DNA from: Sporosarcina ureae
Lineage (GTDB): Bacteria; Bacillota; Bacilli; Bacillales_A; Planococcaceae
Assembly (NCBI RefSeq): GCF_002109325.1
Contig: NZ_CP015348.1
Location: forward strand, 1,453,501-1,517,500
Length of the DNA: 64,000 nt
Reading direction: 5' to 3'
Positions 1 to 8,137 of the stretch are shown one piece after another; position 1 is the first letter of the stretch, and each line of letters begins with the position of its first letter. Both the position numbers and the translations under genes were made by a program. Below the pieces are notes generated by a model. That model searched no databases. It was not told the origin of the DNA and worked only from the letters and a program-made list of their open reading frames with translations.

Positions 1-1031
1 GGAACAAATCCTGGGAAATCAAATGCATTTTCGACACCTTCGTCTTTTGCCACTTGACGAATATTGTTTCCATAATCAAATGTGATAGAACCTTTATTCA
101 TCAAATCAAGCATTGCTTGCACATGTTTCGCCATAGATGCTTTGGATAGTTGTACATATTTTTCCGGATCGCTTGATCGAAGCAAATCAGCATCTATCAT
201 AGACATGCCAGACGGGACATACCCATTCAACGGGTCGTGTGCTGATGTTTGGTCAGTCAGTATATCTGGAATAAAGTTGCGTTCAATCATTTCCGGTAAA
301 ATGTCAGATGCGTTACCTAATAACCCAATCGATAATGCTTTGCCATCTTTTTTCGCTTCTTCTGCGAGACGGATCGCTTCATCTAATGAATCCGTTTTCA
401 AATCTGTGTAGCGTGTTTCAATTCGACGGTCGATACGCGTCTCATCCACTTCAATTGCGATACATACGCCACCAGCCATAGTCACTGCAAGCGGTTGCGC
501 TCCACCCATTCCGCCAAGACCTGCTGTCACAGTAATAGTTCCTTGCAAATTGCTATTATAATGCTTTTTGCCAAGCTCTACGAATGTTTCATATGTTCCT
601 TGTACGATTCCTTGTGAACCGATATAGATCCAACTTCCGGCAGTCATCTGACCGTACATCATGAGGCCTTTTTTATCGAGTTCATGGAAAGTTTCCCAAT
701 TGGCATATGCAGGAACAATATTTGAATTTGCTATAAGAACGCGCGGCGCATCTGCGTGTGATTTAAATATGGCGACGGGTTTACCAGACTGGACAAGTAA
801 TGTTTCATCGTTTTCAAGCTCTTTTAGCGATTTTACAATCGCGTCAAAACTTTCCCAGTTACGAGCCGCTTTTCCAATACCACCGTAGACTACAAGATTC
901 TCCGGGTGTTCAGCCACTTCTGGATCCAAGTTATTCATCAACATTCGAAGTGCAGCTTCTTGAAGCCACCCTTTCGTATTTAACTCAGACCCTCTATATC
1001 GAATTACCTTTTCGTCAGCAATTGTTTTCAT
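1..1031 (-). CDS. hutU: Urocanate hydratase (urocanase), N-terminal part; gene runs off the window
   Basis: Second enzyme of histidine degradation: NAD+-dependent hydration of urocanate to imidazolone propionate in the cytosol. About 343 codons are visible, starting [14 protein letters not shown] after an AAGGAGG-type site; the family is about 550 residues, so the C-terminal part lies off the left edge. Recognised by the Gly-rich nucleotide-binding segment [13 protein letters not shown] near residue 180 and by the stretch [10 protein letters not shown]...[19 protein letters not shown] typical of HutU. It is preceded by its own 200-bp intergenic region, and the AraC-type gene upstream on the same strand could be its regulator (inference only). 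No frameshift was seen in the visible part. Confidence 0.95.
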   Translation of the reverse strand, partial: MKTIADEKVIRYRGSELNTKGWLQEAALRMLMNNLDPEVAEHPENLVVYGGIGKAARNWESFDAIVKSLKELENDETLLVQSGKPVAIFKSHADAPRVLIANSNIVPAYANWETFHELDKKGLMMYGQMTAGSWIYIGSQGIVQGTYETFVELGKKHYNSNLQGTITVTAGLGGMGGAQPLAVTMAGGVCIAIEVDETRIDRRIETRYTDLKTDSLDEAIRLAEEAKKDGKALSIGLLGNASDILPEMIERNFIPDILTDQTSAHDPLNGYVPSGMSMIDADLLRSSDPEKYVQLSKASMAKHVQAMLDLMNKGSITFDYGNNIRQVAKDEGVENAFDFPGFV

Positions 1032-1236
1032 GATTAAACAACCTCCTTTTTTCTATACTTTTAGTATACACAAAAGATTCTGTTTACTATTTATTAAATA
1101 ATGATAATTTTATAATCTATATACATTTTAATTTTTCGTCATCTTATTTTTTATAATGAGTTTCACTTTATCATTGTATATCAATCAACGTGTCGAATCT
1201 TGACTAAAAAAAGAACCATACCTATGTACAGTTCTT

Positions 1237-2712
1237 TCATACATTCGATTGAAAAGAAGAAGGAGTCCTGCCTTCAAGTTTTTTAAATTTCATCGTGAAA
1301 TAACTTTGGTTGGAGTAGCCTGTTAACCCTGATATTTCTTCCAACGACAAACTCGTTTCCTTCAATAAACGTTTGGCTTCGCGAATCCTTACCTGATGCA
1401 GTGCATCTCTAAAGAATTGTCCGGACTCAGCGGAGAATCGTCGGCTGAGGGTACTTTTATTCAGCCTAAGTGTATCCGCACAATCCGTCAAATTCCACTG
1501 CGAATTCCAATAATTCGATTCTATCAACGTCTTTACTCTTTCTACGAGGGAACGTTCTTCTGTTTGAAATTGTACATCGCCATCTCCATGTGAAAGAAGC
1601 CTAGTAATAAAGGCAAGCAACTCCTGCACGATCTCGTGTATAACAGGTTTCTTGATAATCTGTTGAAATACTGCATGATAACAATCTTCCCACTCCATCG
1701 TTTGAATATTATATGACTTCATATATCGGCGTACTTGTGCCAGTACACTAGTCAAGCGGATCCGAACCATTTCAGGGTCGGGATAGGGTTCTTCATACGT
1801 GAAAAACTCTTGCTCCAGCCATTTCCGTATTTCTTTTGCATCCCGTTTTTCAAGCATTTCAATCCATTGCCTTTGCTCCAATGGTGTCAGGAATGGATCC
1901 AGATCAGACCAGTCGGTATATTGACTATTTGACAAAATGATATCATAACCATCAAAAAATACTTTTTCTTTTAATTGCTTTGTCTGTGCATACGTTTCTT
2001 TTAGCGTTTGAAACGCCGGTGGGTCATTGATGACAATCGCCAGTGACTCTCCCTTGTCACCTTTCCACCAAGCTAGAAATGCGTGATACTCTTCATGGAA
2101 CAACTTCTTTTCTCCCTCACACTGTACACACAACACGCAATCCGCCAGCGCAAATAATTGTTGTTCCGTCGTGAATGGAAATCGATGCAACTCATCATAT
2201 AAACGCGGCAAGCTATTTAAGTCAGGTGTTGATATGGCAATCATCGTAATCGGTTGGGTTGTCATCTTGTCCGTAAGAAAAAGATCCGAGTAGTCAATCA
2301 TCATGGACTGATCTTCATTATATAGGTCATTACTATAACGATGTCCTTCACTTCTTACCTGGTAGCGAATTTGTTGAATATGTTTCACTAAGTCATCTGG
2401 TGAAAAGGGACGAAATAAGACATCCTCCGCTCGGTAACGAAGTCCACGGTAAGCGGTTTGAAAAATACGCTCCGATGAAATACCCAACCAGCGTACATGA
2501 CTTTTTCTAAGCAACTCCCCGAAACTATCATCTTGTTGCACCCATGTGTCCATATCCAATAACAGCATGTCAGGAAACTCGTTCAAACCCTCTTTCACAA
2601 ACTCTTCGATGGAATCCCATTTGAATAGCTCCATTCCGGTCATTTGAGATTCAACAAGCCAACGAATTCCTTCTGCTTCCAAATGATCCTTAGCCACTAA
2701 ATGAATCCTCAC
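1237..2712 (-). CDS. AraC-family transcriptional regulator with receiver-like N-terminus
   Basis: 491 residues from a GTG start at 2712, chosen because AAAGGAGG sits 7 bp upstream; a longer open frame reaches 2793 without such a site. Residues 1-120 resemble a response-regulator receiver fold, with hydrophobic strands, LLLDMD near residue 56 and RPFSPDDLVKHI where a receiver has its K-P-F segment. The last ~100 residues are a two-helix-turn-helix AraC/XylS domain (LTDCADTLRLNKSTLSRRF, then SLEEISGLTGYSNQSYFTMKFKK). The middle 250 residues are unassigned. No sensor kinase lies next to it. It could control the adjacent hutU, but the sequence does not prove this. Confidence 0.8.
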   Translation of the reverse strand: MRIHLVAKDHLEAEGIRWLVESQMTGMELFKWDSIEEFVKEGLNEFPDMLLLDMDTWVQQDDSFGELLRKSHVRWLGISSERIFQTAYRGLRYRAEDVLFRPFSPDDLVKHIQQIRYQVRSEGHRYSNDLYNEDQSMMIDYSDLFLTDKMTTQPITMIAISTPDLNSLPRLYDELHRFPFTTEQQLFALADCVLCVQCEGEKKLFHEEYHAFLAWWKGDKGESLAIVINDPPAFQTLKETYAQTKQLKEKVFFDGYDIILSNSQYTDWSDLDPFLTPLEQRQWIEMLEKRDAKEIRKWLEQEFFTYEEPYPDPEMVRIRLTSVLAQVRRYMKSYNIQTMEWEDCYHAVFQQIIKKPVIHEIVQELLAFITRLLSHGDGDVQFQTEERSLVERVKTLIESNYWNSQWNLTDCADTLRLNKSTLSRRFSAESGQFFRDALHQVRIREAKRLLKETSLSLEEISGLTGYSNQSYFTMKFKKLEGRTPSSFQSNV

Positions 2713-2837
2713 GGCCTGTCCTCCTTTTATTATCGCCACAGTTCGGGCCCTGTTTTCTCTAACCCCTACAAACCCACGAAAATATTCTGGCATTAGGAAT
2801 CGCTAGTACATAAAAACAATGGGCCAATTGTACAATC

Positions 2838-4051
2838 AAGTTAGCCATCTAAATTCAAATAAAAAAATGCCACTATAAAATTTCGTGTATCATTGAAGTT
2901 ACGAGACAAACAATGAGAGGAAGTTTTATAGTGACACAACTTGAGAATACCATACAAAACCGTAAAAATAAACACCTGTCAGCTTTTGAGCGCGGTCAAA
3001 TCGAGGCGCTTCACAAGGACGGGCACACCAACCGAGAGATTGGCAGACGCTTAGGACGCGTTCATCAAACCATTGCCAATGAATTAGAGCGTGGAACCAC
3101 GACTCAACTTCAAACTGGACGCACGCCCTATACAGCCTATTTCGCTGAAACGGGACAGGCGATCTATGAACGAAATCGACTTCAGTGCGGGGCGAAAAGT
3201 AAGTGGCTTATCGCGAGTGAATTTATCGATTTCGCATGTGAGAAGATCCTAGATGAGGACTGGTCGCCAGATGCGGTTGTTGGATTTATAAGCCTTCAAA
3301 ACGAATGGATAGACCGACCTACAGTGTCCACGAAAACCCTTTATAACTACATTGATTTAGACATATTACGCGTTCGAAACATAGACTTGCCGATGAAACT
3401 AAGACGGAACACCAAAGTGAAACGCATCCGTAGAAACCGTCGTATTCTGGGCATGAGTATCGCTGAACGTCCCGTTGAAATTGATAACCGTCAAGAATTC
3501 GGTCATTGGGAAATTGATACGGTAGAAGGACAGAAGTCTGATGACAACGCGTTACTGACACTCGTTGAACGTAAAACGAGAAACTATTATGCGGTTCTAC
3601 TAGACGATCAAGATCACGATTCAGTGGACTATGCGATGAACCAATTACGACAGGATTTCGGCGAGCTGTTTCCTCAAGTATTTAAAACGATTACGTCAGA
3701 TAACGGCAGCGAGTTTTCTAATCTAACAACGAGTCTTCAAGGGGTCACGGACGTCTATTTCGCTCGTCCATACGCACCGTATGAAAGAGGGTCCAACGAG
3801 CGACACAACGGACTTCTCAGATGATATATTCCCAAAGGAAAAGCGATTTCTGATTACTCTACAGCGTCTATTCAACATATTTATCAGACATTGAATCAGT
3901 TGCCCAGGAAGATTTTGAACTATCGACAGCCATCCGTTTTGTTTGAACAAGAGTTAGCTAGGTTAGCTTAGTATTTTCAAAAAGAGATTATCGATAGAGG
4001 GATAACAGCCCCCTTCATACATACACTGGATTTTATCTAAGTGGCTAACTT
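2838..4051 (+). mobile_element. IS30-family insertion sequence, decayed
   Basis: A transposase frame is bounded by perfect 10-bp inverted repeats, AAGTTAGCCA at 2838-2847 and TGGCTAACTT at 4042-4051. The similarity continues imperfectly for a few bases inward (CATCTAAA against CACTTAGA). The 1.2-kb length fits IS30 elements. The element lies between the AraC regulator and a small hypothetical gene. Its transposase carries an in-frame stop, so autonomous movement is unlikely. Confidence 0.8.
2931..3971 (+). pseudogene. IS30-family transposase interrupted by a stop codon
   Basis: The DDE transposase has an N-terminal helix-turn-helix (LSAFERGQIEALHKDGHTNREIGRRLGRVH) and a catalytic core with HWEIDTVEG, TSDNGSEF and the Glu in GSNERHNGLLR. 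GTG 2931 is taken as the start because AGAGGAAG precedes it; an ATG at 2913 is also in frame. A TGA at 3822-3824 stops the frame right after GLLR. The same frame then runs on as YIPKGKAISDYS...NYRQPS to a natural stop at 3969-3971, so one substitution (probably CGA to TGA) removed 49 C-terminal residues. Catalytic residues precede the stop; residual activity is unknown. Confidence 0.85.
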
Positions 4052-4140
4052 AATATTGCAATTTAGGAAATTAATTCAATCATTATTAGAAAGGTTCTTT
4101 ATCGTTTATACTTAAGGAAACAAGTATGGGGGTCTGTACG

Positions 4141-4437
4141 ATGGATTTTAAAAACGTAGAGGAACAAATCATACAAAAGTATAAAGATGATGAAAATTTG
4201 ATGATTCGTCTATTTGTCCAATGGTGCGTGAATCATAAACTGAATCCACAAGCTCTTTATCAAAAAGCCTATCCTGAACAGCGGGAGAACCCTGCATTAA
4301 AAGAAGTAATGGAAAACGACGATGGATTCGAAGAGCTTCATATTGATAATGAAACCATGCTCGATGTACTTCAGATGTTTGGAAATGATGACCTGGCATT
4401 TGTGGTTGCGGATGAAATACAGAATTTTAAAGTATAA
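4141..4437 (+). CDS. Small acidic hypothetical protein
   Basis: 98 residues (MDFKNVEEQIIQKYKDDE...). ATG 4141 is preferred over the in-frame ATG at 4126 because TGGGGG lies at a normal distance upstream. Predicted helical, cytosolic and strongly acidic in the second half (ENDDGFEELHIDNETMLDVLQMF). No signal peptide, membrane segment or metal motif. I do not recognise the family. It lies just outside the right end of the IS30 element and is followed by a bidirectional terminator. Confidence 0.6.
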   Translation: MDFKNVEEQIIQKYKDDENLMIRLFVQWCVNHKLNPQALYQKAYPEQRENPALKEVMENDDGFEELHIDNETMLDVLQMFGNDDLAFVVADEIQNFKV

Positions 4438-4510
4438 TATTTTTTATTAAGCGTACTGATTTTGATGAAAACTACTGTATCCCTACTGTTTCTTACTATG
4501 ACAAGAACTA

Positions 4511-4555
4511 AAAATGTGTCTGCAACGGAATTCACTTCTGATGCAGGCACATTTT
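4511..4555. terminator. Bidirectional intrinsic terminator
   Basis: A 14-bp stem with one G-U pair (arms 4511-4524 and 4542-4555) sits between two convergent genes. A-rich and T-rich flanks on both sides let it serve either strand. Confidence 0.75.
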
Positions 4556-5453
4556 ATAAGATCTTAGTTCCCTCTCGTCTACCTACCACTAACATAGCTG
4601 AATATAGTACAAGAGCTATTCCCATAACCTGCAATGGTCGCAACTGATCTCCAAGAAACAGTACACCAATGAGAACTGCGACAATGGGTTCTATCGTTGC
4701 CAGAATGGACGCCTTTCCTGCTTCCAAATACTTCAGTCCTGATGTATACAACACATACGCTGCCACAGTAGAAACCAATGCAAGTAATAAGGACGAAATC
4801 CATACATCAACATGCTGAAATTTATCGAACTTGCTCCACACATCACTCGTCAAAGACATGAATAGTCCCATATAAAAAAATGTGTAGGTAGTAATCGTCA
4901 GTGCGGAATATCGTTTTGTCACTGGCTTCGTTAGTACACTATATAAAGCGTAGCAAAAGCCGGATAGAATCCCCATGAATAGCGTCTTGCCAGGGATACT
5001 TGCCGACCGATACGGTAAAAGTCCAACTACGAATGCACAGCCGATCATTGCGAATACTAGCGACAATCCCTTTTGTAAAGTCAGCAACTCCTTGAAGAAA
5101 ACCCTTGATAAGATCATGACAAATAACGGTCCTGTATATAGTAATGTTACAGCTACCGATAAACTCGAACGAGAAAACACCTCAAAGTAAAAGTAATTAA
5201 ATAAAGCAAGACTAAAAATCCCTGCGCTCGCGAAAAAAACATGGTCTTTTAACCGGGTGTGTAACTGGTTACGAAAAAACATCACCATGATGATAAACAA
5301 AAAGATGAAACTAAAAATCCCGCGAATTGCTACAACATCCCACGCAGTGAAACCTTGATCATAAAGCGGTGCTATGAATAGACCGATTAATCCCCAGCAG
5401 ACCGCCCCTGAAATAGTCAATAAATAGATTTTCATACTCGCCTGTGCTTCCAT
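4554..5453 (-). CDS. EamA/DMT-family inner membrane transporter
   Basis: About 299 residues with ten hydrophobic segments and the internal two-fold EamA repeat: first half begins IYLLTISGAVCWGLIGLF, second half begins TLFMGILSGFCYALYSVL. The EP-I-containing GKASILATIEPIVAVLIGVLFLGDQL is typical of drug/metabolite exporters such as RhaT/YdcZ-like permeases. Substrate cannot be told. Start uncertain: ATG 5453 (MEAQASMKIY) or ATG 5435 (MKIYLL) are more plausible than the upstream ATG at 5513, which lacks a ribosome binding site. Monocistronic, convergent with the small gene to its left. Confidence 0.85.
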   Translation of the reverse strand: MEAQASMKIYLLTISGAVCWGLIGLFIAPLYDQGFTAWDVVAIRGIFSFIFLFIIMVMFFRNQLHTRLKDHVFFASAGIFSLALFNYFYFEVFSRSSLSVAVTLLYTGPLFVMILSRVFFKELLTLQKGLSLVFAMIGCAFVVGLLPYRSASIPGKTLFMGILSGFCYALYSVLTKPVTKRYSALTITTYTFFYMGLFMSLTSDVWSKFDKFQHVDVWISSLLLALVSTVAAYVLYTSGLKYLEAGKASILATIEPIVAVLIGVLFLGDQLRPLQVMGIALVLYSAMLVVGRREGTKIL

Positions 5454-5709
5454 TTTTCTTTCATCCCCGTTCTTTTCCCAAAAGATGCCCCATTTATGTA
5501 TAGTAGTTTGCATACCGCATTATTAAAAAGAGTCGATAACTTCAAAACTAATTGCTTCATGACTTTCTTTTCTCATTTGTATTAATTTATGTCGGGATTG
5601 ATCTGACAAACACCGGATGCTACTTATTCAAATACTTAAGTACTTCGCACGCATTTTATTGTATGATTATTTAATACATACAATAATGTCTACTATGAGG
5701 AGGTTTCGC

Positions 5710-6447
5710 ATGGATGTTGTCCCAGTAACGTATTCCGATGAACTTCAAGATATAGTGAAAAATTCTCATCAATTGAACGACTGCTTTTCGGAAAAAGAAG
5801 TAGTGGATTACATCAGCAAGTTAGCTAAAGTTGAAGTAATGGATATGTATATCCATCATTATAAGGATCATATAACCAGTCGGGTCATTTATGAAGCAAT
5901 TACACAAGCATTCCATATTCAATTAACTCTTGCTCCCGTTCTAACACTTGCAAAGCTGCGTTCTTTTGAAGCTCATACCCTAAAGGTTTATGAAAACTGC
6001 TCCGGACCCTCTTCGCAAGCTCTATTGGACTTATATTTAGACCATCATAATTATCGCGTGACAGGTAAAGAAGTCCGAACAATGATTAACCACTATTTTG
6101 GTATGAATTTAGTTGGAATTGATAAATTGGGGAAAACCAGAATTTCTTTGTATTCAAAAGGTCAGTGGCTCGTGAAAGATAATAAAGACTTATTTGTCAT
6201 TCATACTGGCACAAATGATATAGACGTGAAAATCTACTGTACAGACTACTTTACGGAGCGTACTGGATTAAAAAGCATACCCACTCAACTACAGCAATCT
6301 TTAGCAGGCATGGGATACAGTTATAATCCAAGAGTCGATGCGTATTACTTTTCAAATCCTTCAGGCACTACCGTTTCCAATGACTTTAAAGGAGATACAA
6401 TAGATGCGATTGTAAAAGTTACACATGCATTGTACCCAACTATCTGA
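5710..6447 (+). CDS. Hypothetical protein, 245 residues
   Basis: ATG 5710 follows GAGGAGG with 6-bp spacing; the open frame upstream of it is not coding-like. The protein starts MDVVPVTYSDELQDIVKNS and is mixed alpha/beta without signal peptide or membrane helix. A central segment (DLYLDHHNYRVTGKEVRTMINHYFGMNLVG) could be a winged-helix-like or oligomerisation region. The C-terminus (GMGYSYNPRVDAYYFSNPSG) is Tyr/Asn rich. I do not recognise a family. It stands alone with its own terminator. Confidence 0.6.
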   Translation: MDVVPVTYSDELQDIVKNSHQLNDCFSEKEVVDYISKLAKVEVMDMYIHHYKDHITSRVIYEAITQAFHIQLTLAPVLTLAKLRSFEAHTLKVYENCSGPSSQALLDLYLDHHNYRVTGKEVRTMINHYFGMNLVGIDKLGKTRISLYSKGQWLVKDNKDLFVIHTGTNDIDVKIYCTDYFTERTGLKSIPTQLQQSLAGMGYSYNPRVDAYYFSNPSGTTVSNDFKGDTIDAIVKVTHALYPTI

Positions 6448-6460
6448 TGAATACAAATAA

Positions 6461-6500
6461 CCCGAAGTAGATGCTCAGGTAGCGTCTACCTCGGATTTTT
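6461..6500 (+). terminator. Intrinsic terminator
   Basis: A 14-bp stem (arms 6462-6475 and 6481-6494, two G-U pairs) with a 5-nt loop is followed by ATTTTTTA. It ends the 245-residue hypothetical gene and may also serve the convergent ThDP-enzyme operon. Confidence 0.8.
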
Positions 6501-8137
6501 TACTTTCCAAAGGAGGAGAGAAACTTCACACGGTCTCCCATTGGAGGTATTGTATTATCGATCAAGGAAATTTCAAGAACTGAAGGTCCTTTAACGCTCA
6601 TAAGTTCGTCTAGCATTTCTTGTGTCAGATCTTCCATCGCTTCAATCCGTTTGCTCGGTATGTTCATAGCCGCGGACATTGCTGCTATGTTTACGGGCTG
6701 TTGTTCAAACGATGGATGCGAACGTTTATATTGCAACGAATGACCATGGTAGACCATTCCGAGGCGCGCATTATTCATCACTACAAATAAAATCGGTAGC
6801 TTATGTTCTTTCGCGGTTAGAATTTCCATTCCGTGCATAAAGAAACAACCGTCTCCCGTAACACAAATCACCGGACGTTCGGGTTCAGCAAGCTTAGAAC
6901 CGATTGCGGAACCTATGCCACTGCCCATCGCACCGAAGTGTACATTTATATCAAATGTATCAGACTCCATCACAAGCATGTCATGGATGATGTACGCCAT
7001 GAATTCACCGATATCAACGGTGTATCTTGTATGGCGAGGTGCGTAATTTTGTAGACGCAGCAATACGTTTTTCGTATTGTATTCGTCTTTACTTGTTACG
7101 TTTTTTTCCTCTTTAACAAATGTCGGAGAATGAGTTCGCGAATCTTCTATTCTTAATTCAGCCAGTAACGCAGCCAAACTTAGATCTATGTCGCCTAAAA
7201 CAGGGATATCCACTTCATATTTACGATTAAATACCGAGGAATCATGATCCAGTTGAATAGTATATCGATTTTTAGTGAGATTGACATTCCAGTTATTCGT
7301 AGCCGTCTCGCCTAAACTGGATCCTATAACGAGCAAAGCCTCTCCACTTTCTCCATTAATCAAGCTAGAAGCGACGTCATTTCCTGCAAATCCGAATACG
7401 CCAGCGAGGAGAGGATGATCATCTGGGATGTAGCCTTTTGCTTGTGGCGTTGTAATGATTGACCAACCAAGAATATCTGCTAATTCGAGCAATTGTTCGA
7501 CGGATTTTCTGATGCCTTGCCCAACAAAAATATATCCATCTTGTTTAGAGACAAGTTCTTTTGCAACAGATTTTATCGTATGCTGATCGGAAACAATAGG
7601 TGCTCTTTTTGGCCAAGCCGGAAATTTCGGGGTATCAATTTGATTGATTTGGATATCGATTGGCATAGCAATATGTACAGGCCCCGGAACACCTGAAATC
7701 GCTATTTCACAAGCCTTAGCCACTTCGGCTAGTAAATCCTTTGAATCTATTACAGTCACACTATATTTCGTCACAGATGTGAAGAGCGGTTCTGCATCCA
7801 ATTCCTGAGAAGCATTTAAACCGACAGTGTCGACAGGAACTGCACCCGTTAAAAATAAGACAGGGACATGTTCACGCATAGCATTTGCGGCACCCGTAAG
7901 AAGATTGGTACCACCAGGCCCACTGCATCCAATACATACCCCCATAGTAGATGTGTATTTCGCATAAGCGACTGCCATATAAGATGCTGCGCCTTCATGC
8001 TTCGTCACAATCGGCGACAGTTCAGGTATCTCATACAACTCATCGAAAAACGCATTGACAGAACCTGCTGGAATACCGAAAACATGTTGTATTCCGCCAG
8101 CCACTAAATAATCTAGTACTGCTCGAACAGCTTTCAT
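6500..8137 (-). CDS. Thiamine-diphosphate enzyme, acetolactate synthase/pyruvate oxidase-like
   Basis: 545 residues with the three-domain ThDP-enzyme layout. The N-terminal Pyr domain carries the catalytic Glu in KHEGAASYMA and GCSGPGGTNLLTGAANA. A central nucleotide-binding-like domain follows. The C-terminal PP domain has the ThDP/Mg motif GDG (in VTGDGCFFMHG) 24 residues before NN. Cytosolic. The exact reaction (acetolactate synthase, benzoylformate decarboxylase or another 2-keto acid enzyme) cannot be fixed by eye, and there is no neighbouring ilvN-type regulatory subunit, which argues against biosynthetic AHAS. Its ATG overlaps the stop of the upstream c-di-GMP gene (ATGA), so the two are translationally coupled. 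Confidence 0.75.
   Translation of the reverse strand: MKAVRAVLDYLVAGGIQHVFGIPAGSVNAFFDELYEIPELSPIVTKHEGAASYMAVAYAKYTSTMGVCIGCSGPGGTNLLTGAANAMREHVPVLFLTGAVPVDTVGLNASQELDAEPLFTSVTKYSVTVIDSKDLLAEVAKACEIAISGVPGPVHIAMPIDIQINQIDTPKFPAWPKRAPIVSDQHTIKSVAKELVSKQDGYIFVGQGIRKSVEQLLELADILGWSIITTPQAKGYIPDDHPLLAGVFGFAGNDVASSLINGESGEALLVIGSSLGETATNNWNVNLTKNRYTIQLDHDSSVFNRKYEVDIPVLGDIDLSLAALLAELRIEDSRTHSPTFVKEEKNVTSKDEYNTKNVLLRLQNYAPRHTRYTVDIGEFMAYIIHDMLVMESDTFDINVHFGAMGSGIGSAIGSKLAEPERPVICVTGDGCFFMHGMEILTAKEHKLPILFVVMNNARLGMVYHGHSLQYKRSHPSFEQQPVNIAAMSAAMNIPSKRIEAMEDLTQEMLDELMSVKGPSVLEISLIDNTIPPMGDRVKFLSSFGK

Noticed and set aside
82..1033. Several plus-strand open frames over the first kilobase
   Set aside because: They are antisense shadows of hutU, which reads continuously on the minus strand off the left edge.
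3822..3824. Programmed read-through or selenocysteine at the IS30 TGA
   Set aside because: No SECIS-like hairpin or known recoding in IS30; family members have an ordinary residue here, so a nonsense mutation is simpler.
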